Assembly: GCF_963855985.1 (NCBI RefSeq)
Contig: NC_087104.1
Coordinates: 14,446,001 to 14,510,000, forward strand
DNA from: Ostrinia nubilalis
Lineage: Eukaryota > Arthropoda > Insecta > Lepidoptera > Crambidae
Direction: 5' to 3'
DNA: 64,000 nt
The first letter of the stretch is position 1. Every line of letters starts with the position of its first letter. Below the pieces are notes generated by a model, which worked only from the letters and a program-made list of their open reading frames with translations, had not been told where the DNA came from and searched no databases. Positions 21,819-32,729 of the stretch are shown here, one piece after another. A program made the translations under genes and the position numbers.

Positions 21819-22368
21819 GGCCAGTGTTTATCACGATTTTTTTTCACCGCCATATTCTCGAATAGATTGTCCCATCACTACCGCCAAATGCCTCTCCCTC
21901 GGAGGTGCCTCACCTCTGCCAAGAGGACAATAACTCAGCGGCCGAGTTTCGCGAAAAACAAAGGTGGACGCCACTAGCAGATAGTAAGGGTGGGGGCGCA
22001 GTGTTGGCGGGTGCGTTGTTTTTCATGTTTTTGATAAGTTTATTTTATATTAATCTCTGAATGGAACGCACTGCACTCCACTCTAATTACAAGTTTTTTT
22101 TTTCTTTTGCTGCAATTGTAGGAACGAGCCATTAATGAATTCTGATTCAATTAAAATTTTACGCCATTAGAAATATATTTTTTATAGTGAAGGTTGATTT
22201 AAGCCCCATTACACTGACTCAAACGCGACGTTACAGGTTGGACATCCATTAGCTACCTAACTGTAGGTGGATCCTGGCTACACAATAAAAAGTCGCAATG
22301 ATATGCACGAGTGTCGGAAATTGACCCATTTACCCAACGAAATTTCAGTAAATTGCACATTGTACTAT
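21819..22368. other. No gene recognised
   Basis: A moderately GC-rich patch at 21880-22010 ('cctctccctcggaggtgcctcacctctgcc') precedes ordinary AT-rich sequence. No domain, RNA or element ends recognised. Confidence 0.4.
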
Positions 22369-22456
22369 CTGGATGCGGGCAGCGCAGGACCGTTCATCGT
22401 GGGAAACCTTGGGGGAGGCCTTTGTCCAGCAGTGGACGTCGTTTGGCTGAAACGAA
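22369..22456 (+). mobile_element. RTE-like LINE 3' tip
   Basis: Encodes 'WMRAAQDRSSWETLGEAFVQ' then 'QWTSFG*' and ends 'ctgaaacgaac'. The 5' truncation falls at the Trp-Met codons. Overlapping frames at 22267-22619 on both strands are by-products. Confidence 0.85.
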
Positions 22457-22777
22457 CTATGGCACATGTGTCGCAGTGGTAAGCGCTCGAGAATGGAACA
22501 ACTAGATTTGATTTGATTTGAATTGTAAAAAACAAGCTTTCCCAATCGCTAGCACTGAGTCCACGCCCTGATTGTAAGTGGAACACACAATAGTGTCTCA
22601 TGAAGCGCGGACAGATCATGGGGCGACACCCTACAGACGCCTGTTACTTTTTGATTCTTTTGACGCAGAAAGCACATTCCAGGGAAATTATTGCTATTTA
22701 GTCGACATCTGGGTGCGCTCGTGTAGACTTTCAGGTTCAGATTCAGGAATACTTTGTGTTGGATAACAAAGGAAATG

Positions 22778-22870
22778 GTTCCAGGTATTTGCTAAGAGTG
22801 AAGAAAAAATAAGTAAAACGAACGGACTAAGCTATTTTCTTGTTTTCTTCACTCTTAACACTCCTGGAAC
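22778..22870. repeat. 93-nt pre-miRNA-sized hairpin
   Basis: 'gttccagg...' (22778-22806) pairs with '...cctggaac' (22843-22870). The block 'taagagtgaagaaaa' is perfectly matched, with a small internal loop ('tatttgc' against 'agtgt') toward the base. The 36-nt loop can pair further ('aaaataag' with 'ctatttt'). Stem and total length fall in the range of animal miRNA precursors. Conservation and expression are unknown, so this is only a candidate. Confidence 0.5.
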
Positions 22871-23003
22871 GCGAATAAGTAGGTACGCCACCGGAAAATA
22901 TTTATTTGAGATAGGAAGAGCTGAAAACTGGATTCGGGCGCAAAAAATAGGTAACGAAAGTTAGTTTTAATAGAAAACCAATCCGTTCAGTGCTATACTA
23001 TTT

Positions 23004-23281
23004 GTCGGCCGTTTGGTGTAGTGGTTCAGAACGGACTACTATGCCGAGAGGTCCCGGGTTCGATTCCCGGCCGGGCAGAAATTGAAATGATGAATTTTAA
23101 TTTCTGTGACGGGTCTGGGTGTGACTATGTATAATATTTATGTATTTAAAAAAAAAGTATATAAGTAGTATATCCGTTAAGCTAGCACCCATAACACAAG
23201 CATTAAGTTGCTTACTTTGGGGCTAGCTGGCGCTGTGTGAAATTGTCCAAAGATTTATTTATTTATTTATTATTTATTTAT
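23004..23281 (+). mobile_element. tRNA-derived SINE, family A, full length
   Basis: The head has pol III promoter boxes: A box 'tggtgtagtggtt' at 23014-23026 and B box GGTTCGATTCC at 23057-23067. A tRNA-unrelated body follows, then 'gaaattgtccaaagatttat' and a (TTTA)n tail. The head does not fold as a normal tRNA acceptor stem, so it is a SINE and not a tRNA gene. A minus-strand sister lies at 41601-41870 and a fragment at 29830-29915. It resembles Metulj-type lepidopteran SINEs, but I cannot confirm the name. Confidence 0.88.
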
Positions 23282-23432
23282 ACTTAGGCTAACGCCCATA
23301 CTCACAAACATTACTATGACGTCTCACAGTGCGCGTGGACGCACAGGGTGACATATGAACCAATCACAGAGCTCTATTCAAGGCTGTGCGTTCGATTTGC
23401 TGCTTCACTTAAGCAAGCATCGTTTGTAATTA

Positions 23433-23541
23433 CGGGCATCAGTCCATCTTACTTTAACGCCAAAAATCTGTCAGACTCTATTAAAAAAATATCGATAATA
23501 TCGTTATAGTTACGGTTAAAGTTAGGTGGTGCACTTCAGCC
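23433..23541. mobile_element. MITE of the GGCTGAGTTGCACC family, decayed
   Basis: Left 'gcatcagtccatcttacttt' and right 'aaagttaggtggtgcacttc' then 'agcc' are inverted relatives of the ends at 42392 and 46765. TTA flanks both sides (23430-23432, 23542-23544). Confidence 0.7.
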
Positions 23542-23835
23542 TTAGTTTAAGAATATAAATATTTGCTTTATGTAAGGCTTTTAGTTAATACATAGCGTGT
23601 CAGTATGACAAACCAAAATACGTGCAATAAAAGCTTGGGCAATTTTAAGTTTGAAGCCTATTTTTTATCTATTTAGCTTAGTCTAAAAAACTGGTAAAAG
23701 GTGAACTACTAAATCTTAAAAGATTTCGAGTTCAAAGCTCCTTTGGGTCACTTTAGAAAACGACCTTTTTTAAACCGTCTCGTGTCTGGAAAACGCCCTT
23801 GGAAAAACGATTACCTACATCTTACTTATTTAGTT

Positions 23836-23990
23836 AGATAGATAGATAGATAGATAGATAAATCATTTATTTGCATACACTTAACACACATAAAGAGTAA
23901 AGTTGCAGCATAACAATAATAAGAAAAGAATAGAATACAGTAGAATAATAGTTTAAGTTGTAATATAATGCTTTTTTTGGCTTACGACAG
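23836..23990 (-). mobile_element. Probable retroposon tail: (GATA)n plus 'aatcatttatttgc' end
   Basis: About six gata units followed by 'aatcatttatttgcatacac' look like the reversed 3' end of a LINE or SINE that finished in tatc repeats. The body could not be matched to another copy in the window. Confidence 0.4.
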
Positions 23991-23994
23991 ATAC

Positions 23995-24200
23995 CTACCC
24001 AAAATTCCCAACTGGGCACAATTCTATAAATACTTAGAGAAAAACAGAAAATACAGTCAGTTGGATGATAATTATAATTTCTTGGGTAGAGAATAAAAAT
24101 AAATGCTATGAATACTATGTAGGTCGTATTTTTCTTTCCGACATTACTTTTGACTTTCTCGTGCCAGGGTTGCGAATTTTTGGTAGGTATTTATCTGTCG
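23995..24200. mobile_element. MITE-like element, CGACAGATA inverted ends
   Basis: Left 'cgacagatacctacccaaaa' and right 'aatttttggtaggtatttat' plus 'ctgtcg' are inverted complements with a 4-bp indel; 'aactgggcac' also pairs with 'gtgccagggtt'. About 206 bp with no coding. Confidence 0.6.
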
Positions 24201-26356
24201 TGTCCAGTTGGAAACGTGGTCTTTTCCTTTTCGTTTAGCTCGAAGGTTAACTTACAGAGAATGTCTTATAGTAATAAGTTTACCTTATGTACCCATTTAG
24301 TGTGGTATTAAATTAAAAAATACTTAGCGGTCCAGCAAATATTTACATTTATACATTTATTTGGTATCAGGAAAACACTCGGCTGTTCAATTCTAATTAT
24401 ATTTGCAGTAGATTTATTTCTTTGGGTCCGTTTGTCAATGTTCACGTTAAATTAATTAGGGTAGCGGGTTCGGATCCTGGCGTATTTGAGTGGTCATTCC
24501 GAACGAGAGCCGGGTGAAATATCTGTGACCTGCTCGATGGGGATTGGTTAGGGGGTGGCCACACTTGTATTTGTAATATTGAGGTAGTGATAAAATAGCG
24601 CACACTTTAAACGGTATTCCAAAATAAAACACCAGCCCCGTGTACCTATTTAAAGTTCCATATCTCCCAAAATCTCTAAGTGCCTTTTTCCAAAAAAATT
24701 AAACGAGTAAAAATAAACACTGGTTCAAAATGACGAATTATGGTTTGACGAACTGGTTCATAATTATTACGAAACAACCTATTACAGACACTAAAAAGTA
24801 AAAAAAACGCGTTTAAAAAACCGACTCCAAAAAGGTATACTAAAAGTTTGTCTGATACAACTCTAAAAGGATTCACATCAAATGGCTTTCTCTACAGGAG
24901 TACCAACTTGAAAGACTTATTCGCAAGTTGCTCTTCATATCGATAAACTATTCGATTACACAAAATGATTAAAAGCATACTACATTATTATCTTGAAATT
25001 GACATGCAAAATACCAGTGTATACTATTTGAAAAAGACAACTGCTGAATACCTACTGTGCGTCGGTCAAAGCCGTCCATGTGAAAACAATCTTACAGCAA
25101 TTTTTCCCGAAGCATTAGTTGATGGCATCTGATGGTTGACATCATCCAACAACCATGACTAGAAATACGTTAAATATTTTCATTTGAGGTTAGATTTTAC
25201 TGTGAATTTAATAGTTATTTTGTGGCGGGTATTTTGCGGTTAGCGGAAAAGCTAAATTGATAACCCAATTAAATTGTACTGATGTTCTAAATTTTAAACT
25301 GCGTTAATGAAATTCCATTGAAAATAAATGCACTGTTGGCTTTGAATGCTATGAAAATGTTAACGGAAATAAAATTACATTATGTGTAAAAATAGGTCTT
25401 ACCTATGAAATTGCCATTCAAAAATGGAGATTTTAACGAAAACTTACTTTAAATTTTTTAGTTTATTTAAGAACGTCAATTTCATAAAATGTTGCGATTA
25501 CAGTGAGTACCTACATTAAACTATATATTAGAATCAAACATTTAAAATTTTGAAAATTTGCTTAATGTAAATAAATATTTAAATTGTTTTCGATTTGAAG
25601 ACGCCATTAGGAAGAGCAGTTTTTGAATATTTAATTTATCTAATTAAAAATTGAAAAGAAACAAATATTTTTCCTTCAAATTAAATTCCTTACAATAAAA
25701 TCAGTAGCTTTTGAATTATTACTACAATTATTGTAAAGCCATGAATATTGAAAAAAACCTGCAGTTTCATATTTCAACCCCTATTATTAAAATATATTTA
25801 CCAAGCCGAGCATACAAGCGCAATAATTACGAATTGAAATATAACTATGAATAAAAAGCGCAGAGTGGAAGCCGCTTTAAAGGCAAACAAAAACATTGGG
25901 CTGCAAAAACGGCAATCGCCATCAATGGCGATATAATCTGTGTATGAAATATACCAAGATAAAATCGCGGCAGTTATCTGAATAAAGTCGTTTCCATTCA
26001 AACGTTCAGTGAAAACTGCGGCCGCCCATTTATACTGGACCTTTGTTTTGGTGCAAGCGATGAGCTTGAAAAGGTTACAACAGCTTTAGGCTACTAAAAA
26101 AGTCTGACATCAAGTCTATCCCAACTTTAGGCCCAGTTTCTACCGAGGCGGAGAGGAGCGGAGAGTAGCGGAGAATTGTTTTGAATAAACAATCAGATTT
26201 CATTCTGATCAGCGTGGTGGCAAAGTTGACAAAAAGAGTTCAGAAAAAGATTTTAGTCTCAAAGCGCGCGTAAATGTATCGTCTTCAGAACAACTACACA
26301 AAATAACTGTGTTTAAATTAAACAAAAAAGAGTGTCAAGGACAAATACTGAAGTGA
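24201..26356. other. No feature recognised
   Basis: A 2.1-kb AT-rich stretch. 'gcgggttcggatcctgg' near 24467 resembles a B box without an A box. 'aatcgccatcaatggcgat' near 25914 is a short palindrome. Minus frames at 24676-24876 and 25798-26001 have hydrophobic patches but no family signature. Confidence 0.45.
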
Positions 26357-26480
26357 CTTATGCCCGTTTTCACCATCAACCCCTAATTTTTAAGTGACCC
26401 CTATGGTGACACTTAGTATGAATTTTATTTTCATAGGGGTCACTTAAAAATTACGGATTGATGGTGAAAACGAGCATAAG
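26357..26480. mobile_element. 124-bp MITE, nearly all inverted repeat
   Basis: 49-bp arms start 'cttatgcccgttttcaccat' and end 'atggtgaaaacgagcataag' with three mismatches, including the shared 'taagtgacccctatg'. The central unpaired part is about 26 bp. A second copy is at 47589-47694. Confidence 0.85.
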
Positions 26481-27100
26481 AGTACCTTTTTACCTATATA
26501 GGTTAGTTTTTAGTTTATCAATTTACCTATAACGGTTTTTAATGAATTCGAAAAGTATCTTATTCACATGAATTCACAATCATTTTCCACATAGAATATC
26601 GTACATTTTGCTGAAAAAATCCAATATTAGTTTTCAATACAAGGGAGCATGCTCCGAACTTGTTGTTAAGTTAATGTTTTCAACCCAAAAACCGCTACAT
26701 CTCACACCCTCCACCGCACCCCAGCTCGCGCTATTAAGGCTATACATACATTCAAATGTGGATTTCGATATAGCAGTTAAAGCTCGTTTACGAATATAGC
26801 GTCCGTAGCCGGAACGACTAGCAAAAATAAAAGACGCGCCGTTGTGAGCCAAATATGCAAAGGCAGCTAACTGACTTAGTGTTATTAAGTCGGGGAAGAT
26901 GTATAAAAGGGGTCAGAAGCTGTGGAAATACGAGATTTTTTTTGTAGAAATCCGCTTAGTGACTTAGTGAGTGATCATTAGTCAAACCTTTCGTTATTAT
27001 CACATACCTATTATAATAGATTCATTTACAACTCTATCTGCAATTCTGCATAAAGAATCGAGAATTCTGGTGACTGAGTTTGTTGCGACGCTTCTTAGCA
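26481..27100. other. No feature recognised
   Basis: Opposed frames at 26608-26799 and 26634-26852 share one patch; neither has a recognisable domain. Confidence 0.45.
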
Positions 27101-27190
27101 CTTTTTTTTATCCACAACGAGGAAGCTCTTGGCCTGTATCTCACCTGATGCACTTGTCAAATGTTTGTCCCGAAGTGCGTGTAGGGCAAA
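27101..27190 (-). mobile_element. SINE family B fragment (3' end, minus)
   Basis: 'tttttttatccacaacgagg' and 'aagctcttggcctgtatctc' match the 3' end of the SINE at 58279-58615 (reverse orientation). The body then jumps to 'gtcccgaagtgcgtgtagggca', like 10258-10280. Head with promoter boxes is missing. Confidence 0.75.
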
Positions 27191-27394
27191 AAATAATGAG
27201 ACATGTAAATTGTAAAGGCTCTTTATGAGAATTTGACGATTTATAACCTAGAACTTATTTAATTACAAATAAAGATTTCATCTGATTTGAAACGGGGAAA
27301 TCAAAACTCTTACTGCTTTCTATTAAATACAAAAATGTATTTGTACATAGGTTTATTTATTGTCAGGTATCCATTCTAGTAAGCAAAGCTTTAA

Positions 27395-27778
27395 GGCCCG
27401 CCATACACGGACAGCTTGAGCAGTTAGTCAGTGATCAATATACACGGACCACTCTTGTAGTCAAGAGTCAACAGCTTGAAGCTGCCAGTGATAACTGCTC
27501 GAGCAGTTGGTTCAAAAGTTCGAGCGGTGGGCAATTTCAAATCAGTAGCACCATGGATTTTGAAGAGGGAGCACTGACGACACCTCGAGCAGTCAGTGTA
27601 TGGCTGGCGACTGCTTGACCGCACGATGAAAATTCACCGTGCTGTCGACCGCCCGAATCAGTTGCAACTGCTCGAGCGGTTCGTATATGTGCGTCCATAG
27701 AACTCTGCAGTTCACTGTGCAGTCGCATCTTGAAGCTGTCGACCCTGACTGCTTCAAGCGGTCCGTGTATTGCCGGCC
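27395..27778. mobile_element. 384-bp TIR element with CTCGAGCAGT words, TAA duplication
   Basis: Ends GGCCCGCCATACACGGACAG and GGCCGGCAATACACGGACCG (complement) continue as 'CTTGA.GCAG' and are flanked by TAA at 27392-27394 and 27779-27781, a PIF/Harbinger-type signature. The interior repeats 'ctgctcgagcagt', 'ctcgagcagtcagtg', 'ctgctcgagcggt' and similar words at least six times. Minus frames at 27424-27624 and 27537-27863 lie inside and have no transposase motif. Confidence 0.82.
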
Positions 27779-27781
27779 TAA

Positions 27782-28423
27782 CTTTTCTTAGTTTAGGACT
27801 AGATGGCGCGAAATCTCTAAGTAAGGAAGGATGAGACTGATTACCTATTGATGACAATGACAATGATGATTCAGCGAAAAATTATGTTGAAATAAACAAG
27901 CATACATTAAAATAATCATCCCATATTCCCAAAGCTTGCTTTTATTAAATAAACTGCAAAGTTAAAGCGAGTACTTTGCATATACGAGTAGGAAGCGTTT
28001 TTAAACAAAATGTATGTTTTTATTTGCATTACGCCTAACGAGTTCGAGAGCGGGTATAATGGAAGCCCTTTATCATGAGAAGGCTTTTAAGCGAAATAAT
28101 AAAGGTGGCAAGGGTGCATTGATTCTCAATAGGGGTTCCGTAGTGTCAATATTGTTCGATCTGGGAGAATAACTTTGGCTTCAAACTCTATCAACCGCTT
28201 TATTGGGGCTATCAATTGGAATTCCCTCTGAAGCATTTTTTTTTCAATCGATCAAGTAGGTATTTTAAACTAACTGAAAACTATCACCAACCACTTTTAG
28301 CATTGTGTGCATCACCAGGGAATTAAAATAACTCTAACGTCGAGCCGCATATAGGTTTCTTGTGGTAAGTTATCATATTGATAAATAAATAGTAAATTTT
28401 TCATACAATTTTTCATCCCTTAT
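27782..28423. other. No feature recognised
   Basis: AT-rich, with a short tract of 'gacaatgacaatgatgat' near 27853; no element ends. Confidence 0.5.
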
Positions 28424-28512
28424 GTCCTGGACGCAGGCCGCTACCAATCGATCAACATGGAAAGCATTGGGGGAGGCCTATGTTCAGCAGTGGACGTCCT
28501 GTGGCTGAAAGA
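28424..28512 (+). mobile_element. RTE-like LINE 3' tip, 2604 subfamily
   Basis: 'gtcctggacgcaggccgcta', then 'catggaaagcattgggggag' and 'gttcagcagtggacgtcctg' match the copy at 2604-2754 almost base for base. The tail 'ctgaaag' is very short. Confidence 0.85.
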
Positions 28513-28530
28513 TTTTATGATAGTTAATAA

Positions 28531-28727
28531 CTACCTTTTTCCCGCAGCTTCACCTGCGTTAATTTCGGTCTGTCATAGAAAGATTTATTCATCCATATTC
28601 TGACTATGTTCATCAGGGATAATGTAGAAATCTACTAGCGAAAATTTTTTTCAAATCGATCCTGTAGTTTCGGAGCGTATTAAAGAAAAACATTCAAATC
28701 TCTTCTGTTTTTAATATTAATGTAGAT
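28531..28727 (-). mobile_element. Helitron-like element, decayed
   Basis: Reversed end 'ctacctttttcccgcagctt', then 'cacctgcgttaatttcggtc' and the distant 'taatattaatgtag' mark the usual 3' hairpin and 5' start. Internal match to sisters is weak. 3' end reads CTAG-like only after one or two substitutions. Confidence 0.5.
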
Positions 28728-29829
28728 AAGGAAGTTCCGATCACTTAAATGGGTATAAAACGGGCTCGTTCACCACCCAACGGATCTCCAAAGGCAAAAA
28801 GGAAGCAATAATGTTTCATCAAACAGAATCATCTTCGCAAACAGCCGGATCGGTGGATGTTTTAAGACAATGCTTTGACGATCCGGAGCGTTGCGACGCG
28901 ACGCGATGCGAGCGAAATGCAGTTATGGGATCGCGCATTTTTAAAATCAAATTGTCTGCAGGGTGAATTTTAGAAGAGCTAACGGTAGAGCTTTAGGATT
29001 GTTTCGTCTAACTTTCGACTGGGTCGTACAGATTAAATTTCATGGTTTCAGGATGCAAGGGTTATTTTTCTATCATGCTTAACCTATGTGCTATTTTTAT
29101 AGATTGTAATTTTTAATCAAGAATTTAGGACATTCCAACTGCTGTGATTTGTGTATCACACAACATAACAATTTTGTATTTTGAACTGTTCCTTGTGCCT
29201 TTTTCACCCGTTTAGGAACTCCAATAGGTAATGTAAAACTTTTTCATACCTTTTCCTGTTAAGATCTGATTTTTTATTTAATCGCTGGATAACTTCTTAC
29301 TGAAGAATAAGTTTAGCACATTGACAGTTTCAGTGTGGGAAATGACAATTTTTTTCTCTAGTTAATAGATATCCGACGATTGAAAAATCAGCCCTGAAAA
29401 TACTTTCAATGTAACCATTTTCTTGTTTTTGTCTGTAATACAATTTCTGTAAAAAAAAACTTTTTTTGTAAGTCCACTTTGAATACACGCACGTGTAAAA
29501 ATCAAACAAAAGTGGGTCGTTACATTAAAGGCCAAGACTCCGGGTGACAGCCTCCAATTTTTCCTTATCAACCGTTATTGTTGCCGCCATAACACCAAAA
29601 TGGCGGCATACAAAGATTTTTATTGACATCCCTTTGATGATCCCGGCTGGGGAACTGGGGATTTAATATTGTTTAATTTACCTTGCTCAAAGTTTGGAAC
29701 GATCAATCTGGTCTCAAGTCGGAGAATGAAATTGAAGTAGGTATAATATGTACAAATAAATTGCGCATTCATAAATTTTTATGTACTATGTTATGGTACA
29801 AGATTTATTAAGTATATGTAATATGTATT
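28728..29829. other. No feature recognised
   Basis: Includes a locally GC-rich patch near 28880-28915 ('gatccggagcgttgcgacgc') and a short palindrome 'tgccgccat...atggcggca' at 29581-29609. No gene or element identified; the minus frame 29362-29571 has no signature. Confidence 0.45.
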
Positions 29830-29915
29830 GTTAGACATTTTAGACCGCGCGTCCTAGACCCACAGTCCCCTTGTGGATAACGGTGTTGGTTGTATAATTA
29901 CTTAAACTGTTTACA
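29830..29915 (-). mobile_element. SINE family A fragment
   Basis: 'ttagacattttagaccgcgc', then 'gtcctagacc' and 'ggataacggtgttgg' align with 41632-41695 of the minus-strand SINE. The head is missing. Confidence 0.55.
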
Positions 29916-30078
29916 TAAGGTTTGAATTGTAATTTTTATTATACAACTGTTTGTTTACCTTAATAAAGTAAAATAAAATAAATATTTATTTAAATCGACA
30001 TCTGTTTAATAGGAACATTTACCAAAACATTTATTTATAAGTTAATTAAATTAACGGTTTTGTAAATAATATTTGATA

Positions 30079-30118
30079 AACTGGATTTTGCTCGCGGCTT
30101 CGCTCGTGATTACGGTGT
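30079..30118 (-). mobile_element. Helitron-like 3' end fragment
   Basis: 'ctggattttgctcgcggctt' followed by 'cgctcgtgattacgg' is a mutated version of the 'cttttgcccgcggcttcgcc' terminus. Only about 40 bp remain. Confidence 0.4.
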
Positions 30119-30905
30119 GTTATTTTGACGTTACAATCATTACAAATACCTACCAACCGAACTACTACAATTTTATTGGCCTGCACAAATAATCTATACA
30201 CTTCACATTTTTGTAAACTCAATTTCAATTTCAACTCAATTCAGCTCAATCGAGCTTTGACAAGTGGGTCAAAAACCTTGTTAAAACTTTTTAATGTCTT
30301 TGCTATTCTTTAACTCGAATATACATTATACCTAGTCCGATGCATGAGCCACTCGACTAGGCGTCCTTCAAGGGCTATTTAAAGCTGTTTTATTTATTTC
30401 CTGGGAAAAGGGTTCGCAAAAATGTAGCCGCTCAAATCGTCCTTTTGTCATTAAATGTATTACAAATACCGAGGACAAAGCCTCGGATAATCCTGGCCGG
30501 GTTCGGTATAATCTTCTATAAGTACATACTTGCATTTATAAGTATCGCGATGCAAGAATGTTGATTTAAAATTAAGCCGATGTTGTGAAATAAAATTCTA
30601 AACAAAATAAAATAATAGCATAGAATAAGAACTAACTACGATTTTTCGGTTTCAGTAGTTCTAGCTCCTATGACTCCAATGGAAGCGTTAGAAAAAACTT
30701 ATGATTAGCCACACCGTTTCATCATAGGTAATTATAACAATTTATTTGTTGCTTGATTAGGGATGTTTCTTGGGTCAAAAAGCAAGAGTTTTAATTAGTC
30801 CGTCAGTTAACTTATCAAAAAATACTCTACACGTATTTTTCACATTTTCAAACTAATGAAAATTTAAAGAGATAAAGCGCGCCAAAGTTCATAAGAAGAG
30901 GCCCG
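30119..30905. other. No feature recognised
   Basis: AT-rich sequence; opposed frames at 30046-30234 and 30125-30313 overlap and have no recognisable product. Confidence 0.5.
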
Positions 30906-30953
30906 TGACGTCAATGCGTGCATAAAAGTGCCGCACGTTGTGACGTCGTGCGG
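30906..30953. promoter_or_regulatory. CRE-like site and GC hairpin
   Basis: TGACGTCA at 30906-30913 is followed by 'CCGCACG-ttgtgacgt-CGTGCGG' (30931-30953), a 7-bp GC stem that contains a half CRE. This fits a bZIP-type binding cluster, but no promoter or transcript start is evident. Confidence 0.35.
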
Positions 30954-31922
30954 AACTTCAACGCACCATAACTATGTAATTATTTGTTAGATTGACAAAT
31001 AAAAATATATGTGTCCAATATTTTTTGATATTAAACATGACGGACTAAAAAAATTTTTTTAGGAAACTAGCCTAATATCAGAGATGTTTAAGTAGGTCAT
31101 TAATTAATAATTATCAATCACTGATGTTGTCATAAAATGGAAGAAAATTACTTATACTCCACTTGGGTGTAAGAGAATAAAATATAATTAAGTACTGTGA
31201 AATTCTCTGAAGTTACATTCCTGAGGTAGATTCTGAAAATGATAAAAACTTCCCAATTTCCACAGCCAAATTACATTCATGTTACATTCAAATTCCTTCT
31301 AACAACAATATTGTTGTTCGTAATTAATTACGTAATACATTACAATTCAAACTTCGAACAGTCAAAGATTCGAAACGTGCAGAACTCCTGTGTAGGCAAA
31401 AAACTTGGCTCATTGTGGAAGTTGTCACTCGACAAGGCGACGAGCAAAATATTGTTTGTTAAAAGTTCGCGGGCGCGTTGGTGCTCGCCGGAGCGAGTTC
31501 CAAACTGGCCTTTTGAGAGATGTCTGTCTCTTTGAATTCGATATTTTGTTCGGGGTAGCCGATGTGGCAAGGCTCTATGGGGTAGTAAGAATTAACACCA
31601 ATCGAGTATTTTACTTGTTTCGGAATTATTTATCAAGTTCTGATGAATTTCGTTTCGTTTTTAAACATTTTCATTTATTAATTTCTTGCATGATAAGGGA
31701 TCTTCGAAAATGCTTTAAATTTAAATAAAATTTAGAAGCAAAGATATGTCAGTACACTATTAATTAACTATAATAAGTAATATGCAGACAAAAATGCAAA
31801 ACATAAAGTGTTTGTTTTAATGGAAGTTTTTTTTTTTAAATTATAACATATGGTATTTTAACAAACATCTGAATATATTTTTATTTAATTCATTCATTTA
31901 TTGAGCGAAGACTTTTGATAGG
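30954..31922. other. No gene confirmed; GC-richer patch at 31430-31510
   Basis: Three overlapping frames (31239-31535 plus, 31405-31728 plus, 31340-31570 minus) cross a patch containing 'gcgggcgcgttggtgctcgc'. The 107-codon plus frame is the longest, but none has a recognisable domain, and frames on both strands suggest chance. The surrounding sequence is AT-rich. Confidence 0.4.
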
Positions 31923-32294
31923 TATTAATTGGGTATCCTTCCGTTTGGCCAAAATACTTTTCGCCAAATTTCACTTCGCAAACAACTTATCGCCAAAGTT
32001 TCATTTCCCAAATGAACTTTTAGCAACTGTACTTTTCGCAACTAATTCATTTGGTCAAATTATCATTTGGAAAAATTTTACTTGGCAAATGTTTATATAG
32101 CAAATGTTTTATTTTGCCAAATATTATATCCCAAATAATTCATTTGGTCAAATTGACACTTCACATACTTACCCACCGTTACCCACAAATCAAAGCATAA
32201 GGCAGATGATCATGGTTTTCACAAGAATTTTATGTAAAACAAAGAGATTGCAGAAAATAGTATGGTTGCAGAAAGTAGGTATCGCAGAAAATAG

Positions 32295-32312
32295 TAGGTT
32301 AGGTTAGGTTAG
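32295..32312 (+). repeat. Short (TTAGG)n run, telomere-repeat-like
   Basis: 'taggttaggttaggttag' contains three and a half units of the insect telomeric pentamer, inside the foldback element at 31933-33448. Too short to infer a telomere-derived insertion. Confidence 0.6.
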
Positions 32313-32652
32313 AACAGTGACCCTTAACGCGCGAAGGCGAGCGAAGCGTGCCGCGGCAGCGGCCGCCGAGCGCTAGAATCACCTCTATCACAGAATAAGT
32401 AATAGTACAGGTACAGAAGGATTACTCCGCAAGACGATTTAAATAAATGCGATTCTTGCTACGACGCGATACAGTGGAATTCAGCTCGCACAGCACTACG
32501 TACCTACAATTTTATTCACCTACAAGTTTTGTCTCTTTCTATCGCGTGCCTCTGAACTCTTCTTACGCTGTTAGGGTTGCTGTCTAGTAGTGTCTAGTAA
32601 AAAAATAATTAATCTACTTATTTGTAATGATGTACGTATGTAGGTAAGTACG

Positions 32653-32729
32653 CATTCATTATGGAAAACCTTGGGAGAGGCCTTTGTCCAGCAGTGGACG
32701 TCATTTATTTTGGCTGAAACGAACGAACG
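32653..32729 (+). mobile_element. RTE-like LINE 3' tip nested in foldback
   Basis: 'cattatggaaaaccttggga' to 'gcagtggacgtcattt', with a 5-base insertion before 'ggctgaaacgaacgaacg'. It is younger than or co-mobilised with the foldback element around it. Confidence 0.85.

Noticed and set aside
23004..23080. Genuine tRNA gene
   Set aside because: A and B boxes are present but the acceptor and anticodon stems do not fold properly, and a SINE body and tail follow; a sister copy lies at 41601-41870.
24455..24545. tRNA-derived element ('gcgggttcggatcctgg')
   Set aside because: A single B-box-like word without an A box or SINE body.
31405..31728. 107-codon frame as a host exon
   Set aside because: Overlapping frames on both strands, no recognisable domain or supported splice sites.
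32295..32312. Telomeric insertion or TRAS/SART element
   Set aside because: Only three and a half ttagg units and no telomere-specific LINE sequence nearby.
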